The notes: a model not told the origin generated them from the sequence alone. Counted from the stretch's first letter, positions 16,862-26,486 are shown. The stretch: DNA of 64,000 nt from an uncultured Bacillaceae bacterium (GCA_947497585.1 CANMHG010000001.1:62001-126000), one strand, 5' to 3'. Numbers and translations: made by a program.

Positions 16862-17311
16862 TTATTTCACCCTCGTAAGACCTATAGCAGTATTCTCCCA
16901 GAGAATTCTTTCAACTACATCCCATTGATGAGAATCACAGCGGATCATTAAGACAACTTCAGATACGATTTTTTTTCGACTGAACTGCTTTTTTCTAAAG
17001 ATAAATAATTTAATACCTATGCCTAGTACAATCCCCGAAACAGCCCCAATAATTCCCCAAATTATTGGGCCCCAAGCTAAGACTTGTCCATAAATTGCCC
17101 CTAAAAGCATGAAACATGTTCCTAAAATGGCCCCTGCATCAAAAATGCTAACTCCATCTGATTGGTGAATTGTATCAAAAATTTGTTTAGGCTCTTGTCT
17201 TTTATCAAGAGGAACAGCAAATATTTTGTCTTTAGGGATTCCTTTTTGCTCTAAGGCGGATATGGCCAATTCAATATAGATTGAATTTTCGAATGTAGCA
17301 ATTACCATCAT
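16862..17311 (-). CDS. Small membrane protein with cytoplasmic-type N-terminal domain
   Basis: 149 residues. The first ~55 residues (ATFENSIYIELAISALEQKG) look like a compact alpha/beta domain of the stress-protein 17M type, followed by two Gly-rich membrane segments (~59-105, with GAIYGQVLAWGPIIWG) and a C-terminal tail. The start after TAGGAGTG may be ATG 17311 or 17308. Twelve bases separate it from the upstream gene at 17324, so the two form an operon. No known function. Confidence 0.65.
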   Translation of the reverse strand: MMVIATFENSIYIELAISALEQKGIPKDKIFAVPLDKRQEPKQIFDTIHQSDGVSIFDAGAILGTCFMLLGAIYGQVLAWGPIIWGIIGAVSGIVLGIGIKLFIFRKKQFSRKKIVSEVVLMIRCDSHQWDVVERILWENTAIGLTRVK

Positions 17312-17323
17312 ACTAATACACTC

Positions 17324-18094
17324 CTAGTCTTTCACGGGGAATTCAAAATTTGGATGTTGATAATGCTTGCGTAAAAACTTAGATGTTTCTTTTTCAGCTA
17401 ATTTATTTAACTCAACACACGAAGTATAAGCATCATATATGATAAAAAGGTAAATTGAAGGAAGGTACAATAACCATTGAATGTTCAAAACCTCTTTTGT
17501 TTTGTCAAAGTCACCTAACATCGAATACTTAATTCCGAGTGGTATTTGGCCATAATAAAGAATGGCAACCGTGTATCCAAATATAAAAAAGCCAGTGATC
17601 GTGCGATGGATGTATAAATGACCTAAACCAGGTACTAGAGCTGACCAAACTAAAGCAATCCAAGGCTTACGCTTATCCAAGTAATTTATTCCTAAACTCC
17701 CAAGAACTATAGGAAGAACAGGAGCATCCTCACGATCGGCTAAAATATATTGCCTGTTTAGCTCCACTGTAGTCCGGTAACTATCCCAAATCCCAAGCAT
17801 ATAAATACTAACGTAAAGTATAAGCCATCTTTCGTTAACAACTTCTTTTGCTGTTTCAAAATCACCAATCATTGAGTAGTGGATACAAAGATTTACATTT
17901 GCAAGATTATTAATAAAAAGCTCCCATAAAATAAGAATAAATGCAGCTAAATACTTATGTTGCAACAAATGGCCAAATCCAGGATAGGCAAATGAAAAGA
18001 ATGCTACAACATAAGGGTTGCGTAAGTGGAGCTGTGTAGATGTGGATTGAGTAATATATGCTCTATTTCGACGATAAGGGGGGATTTGATTCAC
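17324..18094 (-). CDS. Membrane protein with internal duplication
   Basis: About 256 residues made of two homologous halves, ~27-113 and ~144-228. Both begin with a P...PGxGHL turn (YPGFGHLLQHK, VPGLGHLYIHR), share HYSMIGDFETAKEV / KYSMLGDFDKTKEV and end in DSYRTTVELN / DAYTSCVELN. The Pro-Gly-x-Gly-His turn is typical of TM2-like or DUF5683-like hairpins. AGGAG lies eight bases before GTG 18094; GTG 18103 overlaps that site. Co-transcribed with the gene at 16862. Function unknown. Confidence 0.7.
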   Translation of the reverse strand: MNQIPPYRRNRAYITQSTSTQLHLRNPYVVAFFSFAYPGFGHLLQHKYLAAFILILWELFINNLANVNLCIHYSMIGDFETAKEVVNERWLILYVSIYMLGIWDSYRTTVELNRQYILADREDAPVLPIVLGSLGINYLDKRKPWIALVWSALVPGLGHLYIHRTITGFFIFGYTVAILYYGQIPLGIKYSMLGDFDKTKEVLNIQWLLYLPSIYLFIIYDAYTSCVELNKLAEKETSKFLRKHYQHPNFEFPVKD

Positions 18095-18175
18095 CTGATG
18101 CACTCCTAGAACAAATATTTGTAAATTACTTTTTTATTATTTACAAACCTTCCAATAAAATGCAGGGTATAAAAT

Positions 18176-18209
18176 AAAAAACTTCTACAACTAGAAGTTG
18201 CAGAAGTTA
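18176..18209 (-). terminator. Terminator after the histidine kinase gene
   Basis: On the minus strand AACTTCTGCAAC pairs with GTTGTAGAAGTT, followed by a T run. Confidence 0.75.
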
Positions 18210-18276
18210 TTCATTCTTAATTCTTTATACTAATTGTTTGCCAAAGTTGGCTGTTTTGTTTAAAGCCACTTCTGGT

Positions 18277-19395
18277 TTAAATTGGGAGCGTAATTCTAAA
18301 GGTTGTTGATTCTTGGTTTGATTGACAAGTGATAGTCCCGTAGTGATTCTCAATAATTTTTTTACATACATATAGACCGATACCTGTACCGAGCTTTTTT
18401 GTTGTATAAAAAGGTTCAAAAATTGTATTTAATGAAGTAGCAGGAATTTCTGGTCCATTATTGGATATTTCAATTATAGTTTTACTATTTTCAATAAATG
18501 TTGAAACAATGAGCCTTCGAGGTTTTTCTTTTTGCTTTAATGCATCAATTGAGTTAATCATTATATTAAGAAGCACTTGTTTTATTTCTTCTTTATTAGC
18601 TTCAATTAAAATCTCTTTATCGATGTTAGAGAAGATGTTAACATCAAAATCTACAATACTAGGGTAGATTAACTGTGACATTTCTTCAAACAAGTTTGAC
18701 ACTTGAAAAGTTTCTTTCTGATAAACATTTACTTCAACCTTTGAGGTGTGTAGAAATTGAGTGATTCTAAATTTTAGCTGATTAAGCTCATGTTCGATAA
18801 TATCAAGGTATTTCAGATTGGGATTTTCATTTTTTAATATCTTTGTAAAGCCGATAATTGAGGTTAGTGGGTTACGAAATTCATGTACAAAACTAGATGA
18901 CAATTGGCCAAGTACTGCCAATTTATCATTGTGGATTTCATTTATATAAAGATTTTTCTCTTCAATTTGTTTATCTTTTAATTCAGTGTATCTTGAAACG
19001 GCATGATAGCAAAATTGATCAAAAAGATCATTAATATCATTAATTATCATTTGTAATTCAATGATAGGAAGCTCTGACATAAGAACATACTTAATAATGA
19101 TGCTACGGCCCGTATTGACATTGAATACAAACTCTCCGATGTTCGTATTGGATTCAAGTCTTTCTTCTGCAACCTTATATGCAAACTCTCTCACTTCTTT
19201 AGGACAGAAAGATGAGTTGATTGCTTTTTTTATAATTCCGTACATGTGTAGTCCGTTTAACTTCACTTTGTCTTTATTAAAATCTTTTTCATCTGTTAGA
19301 GTCGATATGTACCATTCTTCTATAAATTCAGTTTCTCTATTTTCAAGAAATTTAATAATAGTCTCTATGTTGTATTGTTTTGAGATAGACTTCAA
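18277..19395 (-). CDS. Soluble orphan sensor histidine kinase
   Basis: 372 residues without membrane segments. The first ~150 residues are helical and may be an RsbR/RsbRD-like N-terminal sensor domain. HisKA follows with SSFVHEFRNPLTSIIGF (phospho-His in FVHEFRNP) and the HATPase domain has N-box and GTGIGLYVCKKIIENH (G2 box). No response regulator is adjacent. Organisation is like the sporulation kinases that feed Spo0F, which is an inference. Start is TTG 19395 with GGAGG ten bases upstream. Confidence 0.88.
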   Translation of the reverse strand: MKSISKQYNIETIIKFLENRETEFIEEWYISTLTDEKDFNKDKVKLNGLHMYGIIKKAINSSFCPKEVREFAYKVAEERLESNTNIGEFVFNVNTGRSIIIKYVLMSELPIIELQMIINDINDLFDQFCYHAVSRYTELKDKQIEEKNLYINEIHNDKLAVLGQLSSSFVHEFRNPLTSIIGFTKILKNENPNLKYLDIIEHELNQLKFRITQFLHTSKVEVNVYQKETFQVSNLFEEMSQLIYPSIVDFDVNIFSNIDKEILIEANKEEIKQVLLNIMINSIDALKQKEKPRRLIVSTFIENSKTIIEISNNGPEIPATSLNTIFEPFYTTKKLGTGIGLYVCKKIIENHYGTITCQSNQESTTFRITLPI

Positions 19396-19536
19396 GTGAA
19401 ACTAACCTCCAATTTGCCGTAGTTTCTTTTAACTGAATAATTCGACGCTTTTCCTTTTATTCCTCTTTTTATTTTACAAAAGTACGTATTTCGTAGGTCG
19501 AAAGACTCAAGTTGTTTCTTCAGCCTTTCTGGTTAA

Positions 19537-19734
19537 CTACTTCTTCATTAGAGTTTTTAACCCTTTCCAGATAATAAGGAATGAGAAAAGTAAGATAACT
19601 ATGACGGCAATAATAATAAGAAGGGGTTTTAAGCTAATTAAAATAGCTGCTGTAGTTGAAATCTTTATGATGGCAAATCCTGCAAGAATACAAGCTAAAT
19701 ATAAAAATACTAAATTGTCAGTCTTGAAGTCCAT
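19537..19734 (-). CDS. Small two-segment membrane protein
   Basis: 65 residues, with two hydrophobic segments (VFLYLACILAGFAIIKIS and LLIIIAVIVILLFSFLII) and a basic C-terminus GLKTLMKK. ATG 19734 is chosen because AAGGAGG lies upstream; the longer frame begins before that site. No family recognised. Confidence 0.6.
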   Translation of the reverse strand: MDFKTDNLVFLYLACILAGFAIIKISTTAAILISLKPLLIIIAVIVILLFSFLIIWKGLKTLMKK

Positions 19735-19907
19735 ATAATAACCTCCTTTCACTATAATATATGATTAATCCATTAAGACCGGAATAGGACTCACAAACTA
19801 TTCACTATAGGAAATTCGTCATTTTTTTAAGGTGAAAAATTAACTTCCTTATTAATGAAAGTTGAAGTAAAATAGGAGAAATTTAGATAAAGAGGAGAGA
19901 ATGTAAA

Positions 19908-20720
19908 TTGATTAGACGACTTAGTCAGAACGACCATGATCTGTGTTTTGCGCTTTTAAAACGGCAGCCTGCCGAGAACTTATTTTTAATTGGGGATATT
20001 GAGGCTTTTGGGTATGATCAAAAATTTCAAAAGGTATGGGGAGAGTTCAATAATAAAGGTGAATTAATTGCAGTACTTTTACGATATGAAGAAAACTTTA
20101 TACCTTATGCGATTTCTGAGTTTAATGCACAGGCTTTTGCTGAAATTATGGACCAAGAAGCTACTTATTCGATGTTGTCAGGATTAAAAGAGATAACAGA
20201 GCAAATAGAACCATACATAAAAAAGAAGCGTTTAAAACGAAAGAGACAATTTTATTATGCAAAATGTATAGAATTAAGCTCTGATACAACACAGAATATT
20301 GATACGTCCACCGTACTTCAGGGGGTTCCAGATGATGCAGAGGAGCTTGTTACGTTACTTCGTGCTATACCAGAGTTTAGTGAATCTAAAATAACGGTGG
20401 AGTCAAAACGTCGTGGGTTAGAAAAGGGTGTATCAAGGTCCTTTTTTATTAAAGAAGATGGAAAAATGGTTTCGACAGCATCAACAACAGCAGAAAATAC
20501 CTTATCTGCAATGGTTGTTGGGGTTGCTACTCTAGAAGACTATAAGAAAAAAGGATATGCATCTAAATGTATGGTAAAGCTTTGTAGACAACTGCTTGCT
20601 GAGAATAAGGAGTTATGTTTGTTCTACGATAATCCAGCAGCCGGTGCCATTTATAAACGTATTGGATTTGAGGATATTGGGTTATGGATGATGAATTCGT
20701 ATGAGGACTTTGAAGGATGA
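19908..20720 (+). CDS. GNAT-family acetyltransferase
   Basis: 270 residues. The C-terminal GNAT domain shows VGVATLEDYKKKGYASKCM (acetyl-CoA loop) and PAAGAIYKRIGFED. The N-terminal half (FALLKRQPAENLFLIGDIE) is a second, diverged acetyltransferase-like module found in two-domain GNATs. TTG start with GAGGAG about eleven bases upstream. Substrate unknown. Confidence 0.85.
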   Translation: MIRRLSQNDHDLCFALLKRQPAENLFLIGDIEAFGYDQKFQKVWGEFNNKGELIAVLLRYEENFIPYAISEFNAQAFAEIMDQEATYSMLSGLKEITEQIEPYIKKKRLKRKRQFYYAKCIELSSDTTQNIDTSTVLQGVPDDAEELVTLLRAIPEFSESKITVESKRRGLEKGVSRSFFIKEDGKMVSTASTTAENTLSAMVVGVATLEDYKKKGYASKCMVKLCRQLLAENKELCLFYDNPAAGAIYKRIGFEDIGLWMMNSYEDFEG

Positions 20721-20750
20721 GTTTCGAATAAGAAATTGGTTTAATTTAAA

Positions 20751-20785
20751 AAGACAGCTCTAGTTAAATCGAGCTGTCTTGTTTA
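20751..20785. terminator. Terminator between the GNAT and Mpo1-like genes
   Basis: AAGACAGCTC pairs with GAGCTGTCTT. T-rich sequence follows on the plus strand and a TTTTT-equivalent on the minus strand. Confidence 0.75.
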
Positions 20786-21130
20786 TTACTTTGCTATTTT
20801 GTGATTTGTTTCTTCAAGCTTTGCTAATTCATTGTTAAGTCTGCCGAATATCGTGAAGAAATACATTTGAAAGTCTGCACGTAATGACCAAAAAGGATGG
20901 CCGAAAGTGGCTGGTTTATTACCTTCAATAAAGAAGTGAGAGATCCATGCAATACTGTAAGCGATTACAGGTGCGAGTAAAATAAACCAAGCATTTGAAA
21001 AATAGATTGCAAGACCAATACAAATGAAAACAAAGGTTGTTCCAACAAAATGCCACAATCTAGTCGACTTTTTACTGTGTTGAGTTAAATAAAAGGGCCA
21101 AAACTCTTCGTAATTTTTAAATTCTTTCAT
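20786..21130 (-). CDS. DUF962 / Mpo1-like membrane protein
   Basis: 114 residues. Family features: FWPFYLTQHSKKSTRLWHFVGT at the N-terminus, SHFFIEGNKPATFGHPFWSL in the middle, and two to three membrane segments. Conserved His residues match DUF962, whose yeast member Mpo1 is an iron-dependent dioxygenase in fatty-acid alpha-oxidation. Start ATG 21130 because AGGAGG lies seven bases upstream and inside the longer frame. Function in bacteria is not established. Confidence 0.85.
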   Translation of the reverse strand: MKEFKNYEEFWPFYLTQHSKKSTRLWHFVGTTFVFICIGLAIYFSNAWFILLAPVIAYSIAWISHFFIEGNKPATFGHPFWSLRADFQMYFFTIFGRLNNELAKLEETNHKIAK

Positions 21131-21232
21131 GGAATTCCTCCTATACATAATTAAGGTTGTCTACCTTATGTATATTCTAGAATTTTCTGAAAATGATTAC
21201 AACTATTATTTCGTGATATAGGTGATTTGGAT

Positions 21233-21546
21233 TATGAGCCCTCAAAATAGTGAAAGGCCAAAAGTGAGGTCGCATAATCGGATTTATGAGCCCTCCAACC
21301 AGGGAAAAGCCAAAAGTGAGGTCGCATAAACGGATTTATGAGCCCTCCAACCAGGGAAAAGCCAAAAGTGAGGTCGCATAAACGGATATATGAGCCCTCA
21401 AAACTACCCAAAGCCAAAAGTGAGGTCGCATAAACGGATATATGAGCCCTCAAAACCACTCAAAGCCAAAAGTGAGGTCACATAAACAAATTTATGAGCC
21501 CTCAAAACCACCCAAAGCTAAAAGTGAGGTCACATAAAACGAATTC
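21233..21546. repeat. Six tandem 52-bp repeats, family I
   Basis: The unit begins TATGAGCCCTC and ends near AGTGAGGTCGCATAAAC, and repeats six times at an exact 52-bp period. Each junction forms an imperfect palindrome: GAGGTCGCATAAA against TTTATGAGCCCTC (11 of 13 paired) around CGGA. The middle 15 bases vary more (CAACCAGGGA, AAACCACTC). Units are near identical, so spacers are not unique and this is not CRISPR. The array ends at the SRAP stop codon. A related pair lies at 45105-45176. Confidence 0.9.
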
Positions 21547-22222
21547 ATCCTATCTCCTGTACCAAGTTAGGAGAGTTATTCCTTGGTGAATTAACCAAAG
21601 AAGATACCTCATAGGCTTCCATGTACTCTTCTGGAAGTGGTTTCAATAAGTTTCCTAATCGATCAGAACCAGTAATTGTAGGATCCAACCAAATCTTTTC
21701 GTCTTCTGGTTTTAAAATAACTGGCATTCTATCATGAATGTCTTTTACCAGTTCATTAGGAGTTGTTGTTATGACCGTACAGGAATAAACAGATTCACCC
21801 TTCGGGGATTTCCAGTGTTCCCATAGTCCTGCCATTGCAAAAGGGTCGGAGGATTTCAGTTTAATTCTCATAGGTGTTTTCAATTTATCCGGATGTTTTT
21901 TCCATTCATAAAAACTATCGGCAATGACTAGACAACGTTTGGATTTATAAGCATTTCTGAAACTCCGCTTTTCAGCCAATGTTTCCGCACGTGCATTAAT
22001 CATCTTATAACCTACTTTTTCATCCTCTGCCCAGGGTGGGATAAGACCCCAACGCAAAAAGCCCATTCTATTTTTCGTTCCATCATTTATGACAGATAAC
22101 ACGGTCTGAGAGGGAGCAATGTTATAGCTATATTCATATTCATCGATAGAAATGCCTTGCTGTATAGAAAAACGCTCAATGATGTCTGCATAATCAGCAA
22201 ATAAAGTAAAACGTCCGCACAT
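21545..22222 (-). CDS. SRAP-domain abasic-site processing protein (YedK/HMCES family)
   Basis: 225 residues starting MCGRF, where Cys2 becomes the N-terminal catalytic Cys after Met removal and forms a covalent link with abasic sites in single-stranded DNA. NARAE, ADSFYEW (Glu) and HDRMPV (His) are present, matching the active site. I place the start at ATG 22222 directly before CGRF, preceded by AAGGTGAT; the longer open frame would bury Cys2. The stop overlaps the start of a repeat array. Confidence 0.93.
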   Translation of the reverse strand: MCGRFTLFADYADIIERFSIQQGISIDEYEYSYNIAPSQTVLSVINDGTKNRMGFLRWGLIPPWAEDEKVGYKMINARAETLAEKRSFRNAYKSKRCLVIADSFYEWKKHPDKLKTPMRIKLKSSDPFAMAGLWEHWKSPKGESVYSCTVITTTPNELVKDIHDRMPVILKPEDEKIWLDPTITGSDRLGNLLKPLPEEYMEAYEVSSLVNSPRNNSPNLVQEIG

Positions 22223-22355
22223 TGTAATCACCTTCATACTAAATTTGTCTATTTTCATTATTATCATAGGTAGAAAAGTATAACAAGAAAATAGTATGAA
22301 TAGCTTAATTTATCATTTGTAGATACTAATGAGGACGGAAGGCAGGTAGTAAGGT

Positions 22356-22844
22356 ATGATTCAAACAAGACAGGACTTTTTGTTACTAACAAGAGCGCTT
22401 TACCATTCAATCGAAAAAAACTGGGAAGAGCTTGGTCGTAAATATGGAATTACGCCAGCGCAACAACACATTCTTTTTATAGTAGAAACAATTGGCGATC
22501 CAATGACGGTTAGTCAAATTAGTGAAATAGGATGCTGGCATGTTTCATCAACTTCAAGAATTCTTAGGCAGCTAGAGAAGTCAAAATTAATAGAAGTTAC
22601 ATATGATCGAACAAAATCAAAGAACAAATATGTCAGGCTAACCCTGACTGGTAAAAAGGTGTTAAGTAGTCTTGTAAGGTATGTAAACGAGAACGAAGAT
22701 TTTCCTCTTGATATTTCAAAAATAGACTCAGAAGAACTGGCTATCTTTCTTAAGGTAAGTTTTCAGCTTTTGAAACAAAATGAAAAAGAGCAAGTGGTAA
22801 ACTGGATACATTCTGCCAAAGTAACCGGTGGGCAGTACGACTAA
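22356..22844 (+). CDS. MarR-type regulator similar to ScoC/Hpr
   Basis: 162 residues with a winged helix: ITPAQQHILFIVE, then a recognition helix WHVSSTSRILRQLEKSKLI and a beta wing YDRTKSKNKYVRLTLTGKK. The N-terminal FLLLTRALYHSIEKNWEEL resembles the start of Hpr/ScoC, the Bacillus transition-state regulator. About 160 bases separate it from the PAS-GGDEF-EAL gene downstream. Targets unknown. Confidence 0.8.
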   Translation: MIQTRQDFLLLTRALYHSIEKNWEELGRKYGITPAQQHILFIVETIGDPMTVSQISEIGCWHVSSTSRILRQLEKSKLIEVTYDRTKSKNKYVRLTLTGKKVLSSLVRYVNENEDFPLDISKIDSEELAIFLKVSFQLLKQNEKEQVVNWIHSAKVTGGQYD

Positions 22845-23001
22845 TAACCTTAATAATAAACTTAGAGGTGTCTTGTAATATTAGAGTCGACTACAAACCA
22901 GTTTCTTTTTGAAATTGTAATAATGTTTATAGTCACGTATCTATCTTTGTGCTTAGGTAATTCTAAAGTTAGGAGAAACATGTGAAGGGGAGGTGATTAC
23001 G

Positions 23002-25767
23002 GTGAATATGATTGAATACCTTGTGACAGAAGACTTAATTTTGCATTACTTTTTTAATGAATGCAAAGATATGATGTTCATAATTGACAGACAAGGAAAG
23101 ATTCAATTGGTAAATGATGCTAGTCGCACTATTTTGGGACTAACTCAAAAGGAACTGGTTCATTCAAATGTATTAGCACATATTCATCCAGATGACTTTC
23201 ACCTATGGGAGGACCATTTTCAATTAGAAGATGAACATCTTTCTGCTTTAAATGTCGAATGCCGATTTAAGCAACCGGATCAAACATATATTAAGGTGTT
23301 TGCTTGTCTTTCACCTTTATACTTTCAAGAGAATATCATAGGATTCTTTGTTTATTTTACAACTGACTTAACTTACCAAAGTCAATATGAACATAAAATA
23401 CGAGAAACACAAGAGCTGTTAAAGGATATCACTGATGAGCTGGAAATTGCCATTTGGGCTGCAGATATCTGCAATAGAGAAGTTCTTTATATGTCTGAAA
23501 ATGCCATTAAAGTTTTTGGCGTCCCTTCTACCGACTTTTATAACAAGCCTGAAATATGGTTTGAAATTATGCATCAAGAGGATTTAAAAGACTCTTTTTT
23601 TAAGGAAAGGGAATCATCTGAGCAAGCCATTAAAAACCGTGAATATCGGATTTTTACACCATCAGGTGAGATTCGTTGGATTCGCGAAAAGCTTAAACCT
23701 ACCTTTAAAAATAAAAAGTTAATACGGTTAGATGGGTTATCAATGGACATTACAGAACAGAAAAAAACCTATGAGCATATAACGAATGTGCAAAGAATGG
23801 GTGACGTAGCAAATTGGGAATATAATATCACGACTAACTTAATTAAATATTCTCCAGAGCTATGGGAGTTGTTAGGTGTACCATCAGAGGAAAAAGAAAG
23901 TGTAAATGCCAATGTCTTTTGGGAAAGGGTTTATCCAGAAGATGTACCTTTAGTTCGTAAAGCCTATAGAGATGCGCTTGTAAAAAATCACCTGTTTGAT
24001 GCTGACTTTAGATTTGATCAACCCACAGATGGCATAAAGTATTTTTCTGCTCAAGGGTACGTTGTTCGAAATGAAAAGAACGAGCCAGTTGAATTAATTG
24101 GTGTAATTAAATGCATTACTGAACAAAAGAAAAAGGAAGTCCAGCTATATAAACTAATTGAACATTCATTTGATGTGATAGCTATAGTAAATCCTAAGGG
24201 ATACTTTACATATATCAGTTTGAGCGTTGAGACAATACTAGGTTATCATCCTAGTGAAGTAGTCGGTAGGCATTTTTCCGAATTCGTACCTAACCTAAAC
24301 CTTGAAACAGCGATTAGAGACTTCGAACAAGTTTTAAAACTTCCTAAACAAACACTATTATTTGAAATGCAATTATTACATATAGATGGAAGCCCAAGAG
24401 ACACTGAAATTAGTGTAACTAATTTAATTGACGAGTGGGGTATTGAAGGAATTGTTTTAAATTATAGAGACATCACTGAAAAGAAAAAGGCTGATCAACT
24501 TATTAATGATCTGGCATTTCAAGACTCATTAACACATTTACCAAATCGTGCCTTTGTAACCGAGGTGCTAGAAAAAATCGTTGGCACTGAACAATTTGTT
24601 CTTATGTTTATTGATTTAGACCGCTTCAAAATTATTAATGATACAGATGGACATCCCGTTGGAGATTTAGCTTTGCTCGAAATCGCGAATAGAATGAGGG
24701 CTTGTGTTAGAAAAGATGATATCCTTGCAAGAATAGGTGGAGATGAATTTCTCTGTGTTTTAAAAAAAGCAACCAAAGATGAAACAAACACTATAGCAAC
24801 AAGAATTCTATCTGTATTAGAGCAGCCTATTTCAATCTATGACAAAAATTATTTTGTTACATCAAGTATTGGCATTTCTTTTTCTCCTGAAGATGGAATT
24901 GATATTGAAACTTTAATAAAAAAAGCAGATACCGCTATGTATGTTGTAAAACATAGTGGCAAAAATAACTTTTTGTTTTTTCACCCAGATATGGAGAAAG
25001 AGATTCAAAAGCGCTCCACAATAGAGAGAGAGCTAAGAGCATCTCTGAAAGAAAAAGATTTTAAAATATACTATCAACCTAAGATAGATACTGCTTCTAA
25101 TCAAATACAAGGATTTGAGGCACTTATAAGATGGAAGTATTCTCCTGATGTATTTATACCAATTGCTGAAGAGTTAGGACTTATTAATGAACTTGGGGCT
25201 TGGGTTTTAGAAGAATCCATTAGGCAATTAAAGGTTTGGCACGAAGCAGGTTATAAGCATTTAGTTTTATGTATTAATGTATCCTATCACCAGTTAAATA
25301 ATAAAGAGTTTCCGGAGTTAGTAAAAACCTGTATTCGTAAGGAAGCCATTGACCCGTCATTAATTGAGCTTGAGATAACTGAATCTATGGCCATGCAAAA
25401 TGCAGAAATGACCAAGGAAGTCTTCTCTAGATTAAATGAAATAGGGGTAAGAATAGCGATTGATGATTTTGGAACCGGATTCTCTTCATTAAGCTACTTA
25501 CAGGATTTTACGTTTGATACCTTAAAAATAGATAAGAGTTTTATCGGAAAAATTGGACCGTGTTCAAAGACAAATTATATAATACAAGCTCTGATTACTT
25601 TATCAGAGGCATTAAATGTCATAGTAGTTGCAGAAGGAGTAGAAACAGAGGAACAGCTTGAATTTATAAAAGAAAATGGGTGCGATTTATGGCAAGGTTA
25701 CCTTTTCTCAGAACCCCTACCATTAGATGAGGCCAATATGCTATTAGAGGCTGAAGGTGAAAAATAG
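23002..25767 (+). CDS. Soluble PAS-GGDEF-EAL cyclic di-GMP enzyme
   Basis: About 921 residues. Four PAS domains occupy the first ~500 residues (signatures DRQGKIQLVNDASR, IRWIREKL, NPKGYFTYISLS). GGDEF at ~579-583 is intact and preceded by RKDD, a good RxxD inhibitory site. EAL at ~706-708 (GFEALIRW) has ITES, DDFGTGFSSL and KIDKSFI intact, so the phosphodiesterase is probably active. No membrane segment. GGAGG lies eight bases before GTG 23002; ATG 23008 is an alternative. Probable bifunctional enzyme controlled by PAS ligands. Confidence 0.93.
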   Translation: MNMIEYLVTEDLILHYFFNECKDMMFIIDRQGKIQLVNDASRTILGLTQKELVHSNVLAHIHPDDFHLWEDHFQLEDEHLSALNVECRFKQPDQTYIKVFACLSPLYFQENIIGFFVYFTTDLTYQSQYEHKIRETQELLKDITDELEIAIWAADICNREVLYMSENAIKVFGVPSTDFYNKPEIWFEIMHQEDLKDSFFKERESSEQAIKNREYRIFTPSGEIRWIREKLKPTFKNKKLIRLDGLSMDITEQKKTYEHITNVQRMGDVANWEYNITTNLIKYSPELWELLGVPSEEKESVNANVFWERVYPEDVPLVRKAYRDALVKNHLFDADFRFDQPTDGIKYFSAQGYVVRNEKNEPVELIGVIKCITEQKKKEVQLYKLIEHSFDVIAIVNPKGYFTYISLSVETILGYHPSEVVGRHFSEFVPNLNLETAIRDFEQVLKLPKQTLLFEMQLLHIDGSPRDTEISVTNLIDEWGIEGIVLNYRDITEKKKADQLINDLAFQDSLTHLPNRAFVTEVLEKIVGTEQFVLMFIDLDRFKIINDTDGHPVGDLALLEIANRMRACVRKDDILARIGGDEFLCVLKKATKDETNTIATRILSVLEQPISIYDKNYFVTSSIGISFSPEDGIDIETLIKKADTAMYVVKHSGKNNFLFFHPDMEKEIQKRSTIERELRASLKEKDFKIYYQPKIDTASNQIQGFEALIRWKYSPDVFIPIAEELGLINELGAWVLEESIRQLKVWHEAGYKHLVLCINVSYHQLNNKEFPELVKTCIRKEAIDPSLIELEITESMAMQNAEMTKEVFSRLNEIGVRIAIDDFGTGFSSLSYLQDFTFDTLKIDKSFIGKIGPCSKTNYIIQALITLSEALNVIVVAEGVETEEQLEFIKENGCDLWQGYLFSEPLPLDEANMLLEAEGEK

Positions 25768-25800
25768 GAAGGACGAATGTGGATTTCGCTCCTTCCTATT
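25767..25800 (+). terminator. Terminator after the PAS-GGDEF-EAL gene
   Basis: AGGAAGGA pairs with TCCTTCCT, followed by ATTATTTTGTTTT. Confidence 0.7.
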
Positions 25801-25909
25801 ATTTTGTTTTAGAAAATTAAAAAGTAAGTTAAGGATAACTTTAAGTATTTAATCATCCAGCTTTAGCGCACGGCTTATTTGCTTGTCAGGGCTAATCAAA
25901 GCTGAATTC

Positions 25910-26470
25910 GGACTTGTTAAGAGGCCAACAAGGTGAACCTGTCCGAATAACTGCTTGATTCGGACTCGATAAGCGGATTACAAGGTGAACCTGTCCGAAT
26001 AGCCACTGGATAGGGACTCGTTAAGCGGCCTACAAGGTCAACCTGTCCGAATAACCACTGGATAGGGACTCGTTAAGAGGCCAACAAGGTGAACCTGTCC
26101 GAAAAGCCGCTGGATAGGGACTCGTTAAGAGGCCAACAAGGTGAACCTGTCCGAAAAGCCGCTGGATAGGGACTCGTTAAGAGGCCAACAAGGTGAACTT
26201 GTCCGAATAACCACTGGATAGGGACTCGTTAAGCGGACTACAAGATCAACCTGTCCGAATAACCGTTGGATTCAGACTCGTTAAGCGGCCAACAAGGTGA
26301 ACCAGTCCGAATAACCACTGGATTCGGACTAGATAAGCGGACAACAAGGTGAACTAGTCCGAATAACCACTGGATTCGGACTCGATAAGCGTACTACAAG
26401 ATCAACCAGTCTGAAATAGACACTAGCTTCGAGCTCAATAAGCAGACTTCTTGCTCACCCTGCACCAATC
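25910..26470. repeat. About eleven tandem 52-bp repeats, family II
   Basis: GGACT recurs at 25910, 25962, 26014, 26066, 26118, 26170, 26222, 26274, 26326 and 26378, all exactly 52 bp apart, with a decayed unit near 26430. Units read GGACTCGTTAAG, GGCCAACAAGGTGAAC, CTGTCCGAATAACCAC. TTCGGACT at one unit end and AGTCCGAA later form inverted arms. Sequence is unrelated to family I. The array fills the gap between the cyclic-di-GMP gene terminator and the pseudouridine synthase stop. Confidence 0.9.
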
Positions 26471-26486
26471 TTGCGCTATTGTTTAT

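Noticed and set aside
21232..21459. 75-residue minus-strand open frame
   Set aside because: It is a translation of the 52-bp repeat (repeated peptide), with no ribosome site.
21233..21546. Possible CRISPR array (regular direct palindromic repeats)
   Set aside because: The intervals between palindromes are near identical rather than unique, the whole 52-bp unit is repeated, and no cas gene is present.
25910..26470. Possible CRISPR array or coding tandem repeats
   Set aside because: Spacers are the same sequence in each unit, the frame is interrupted and no cas gene lies nearby.
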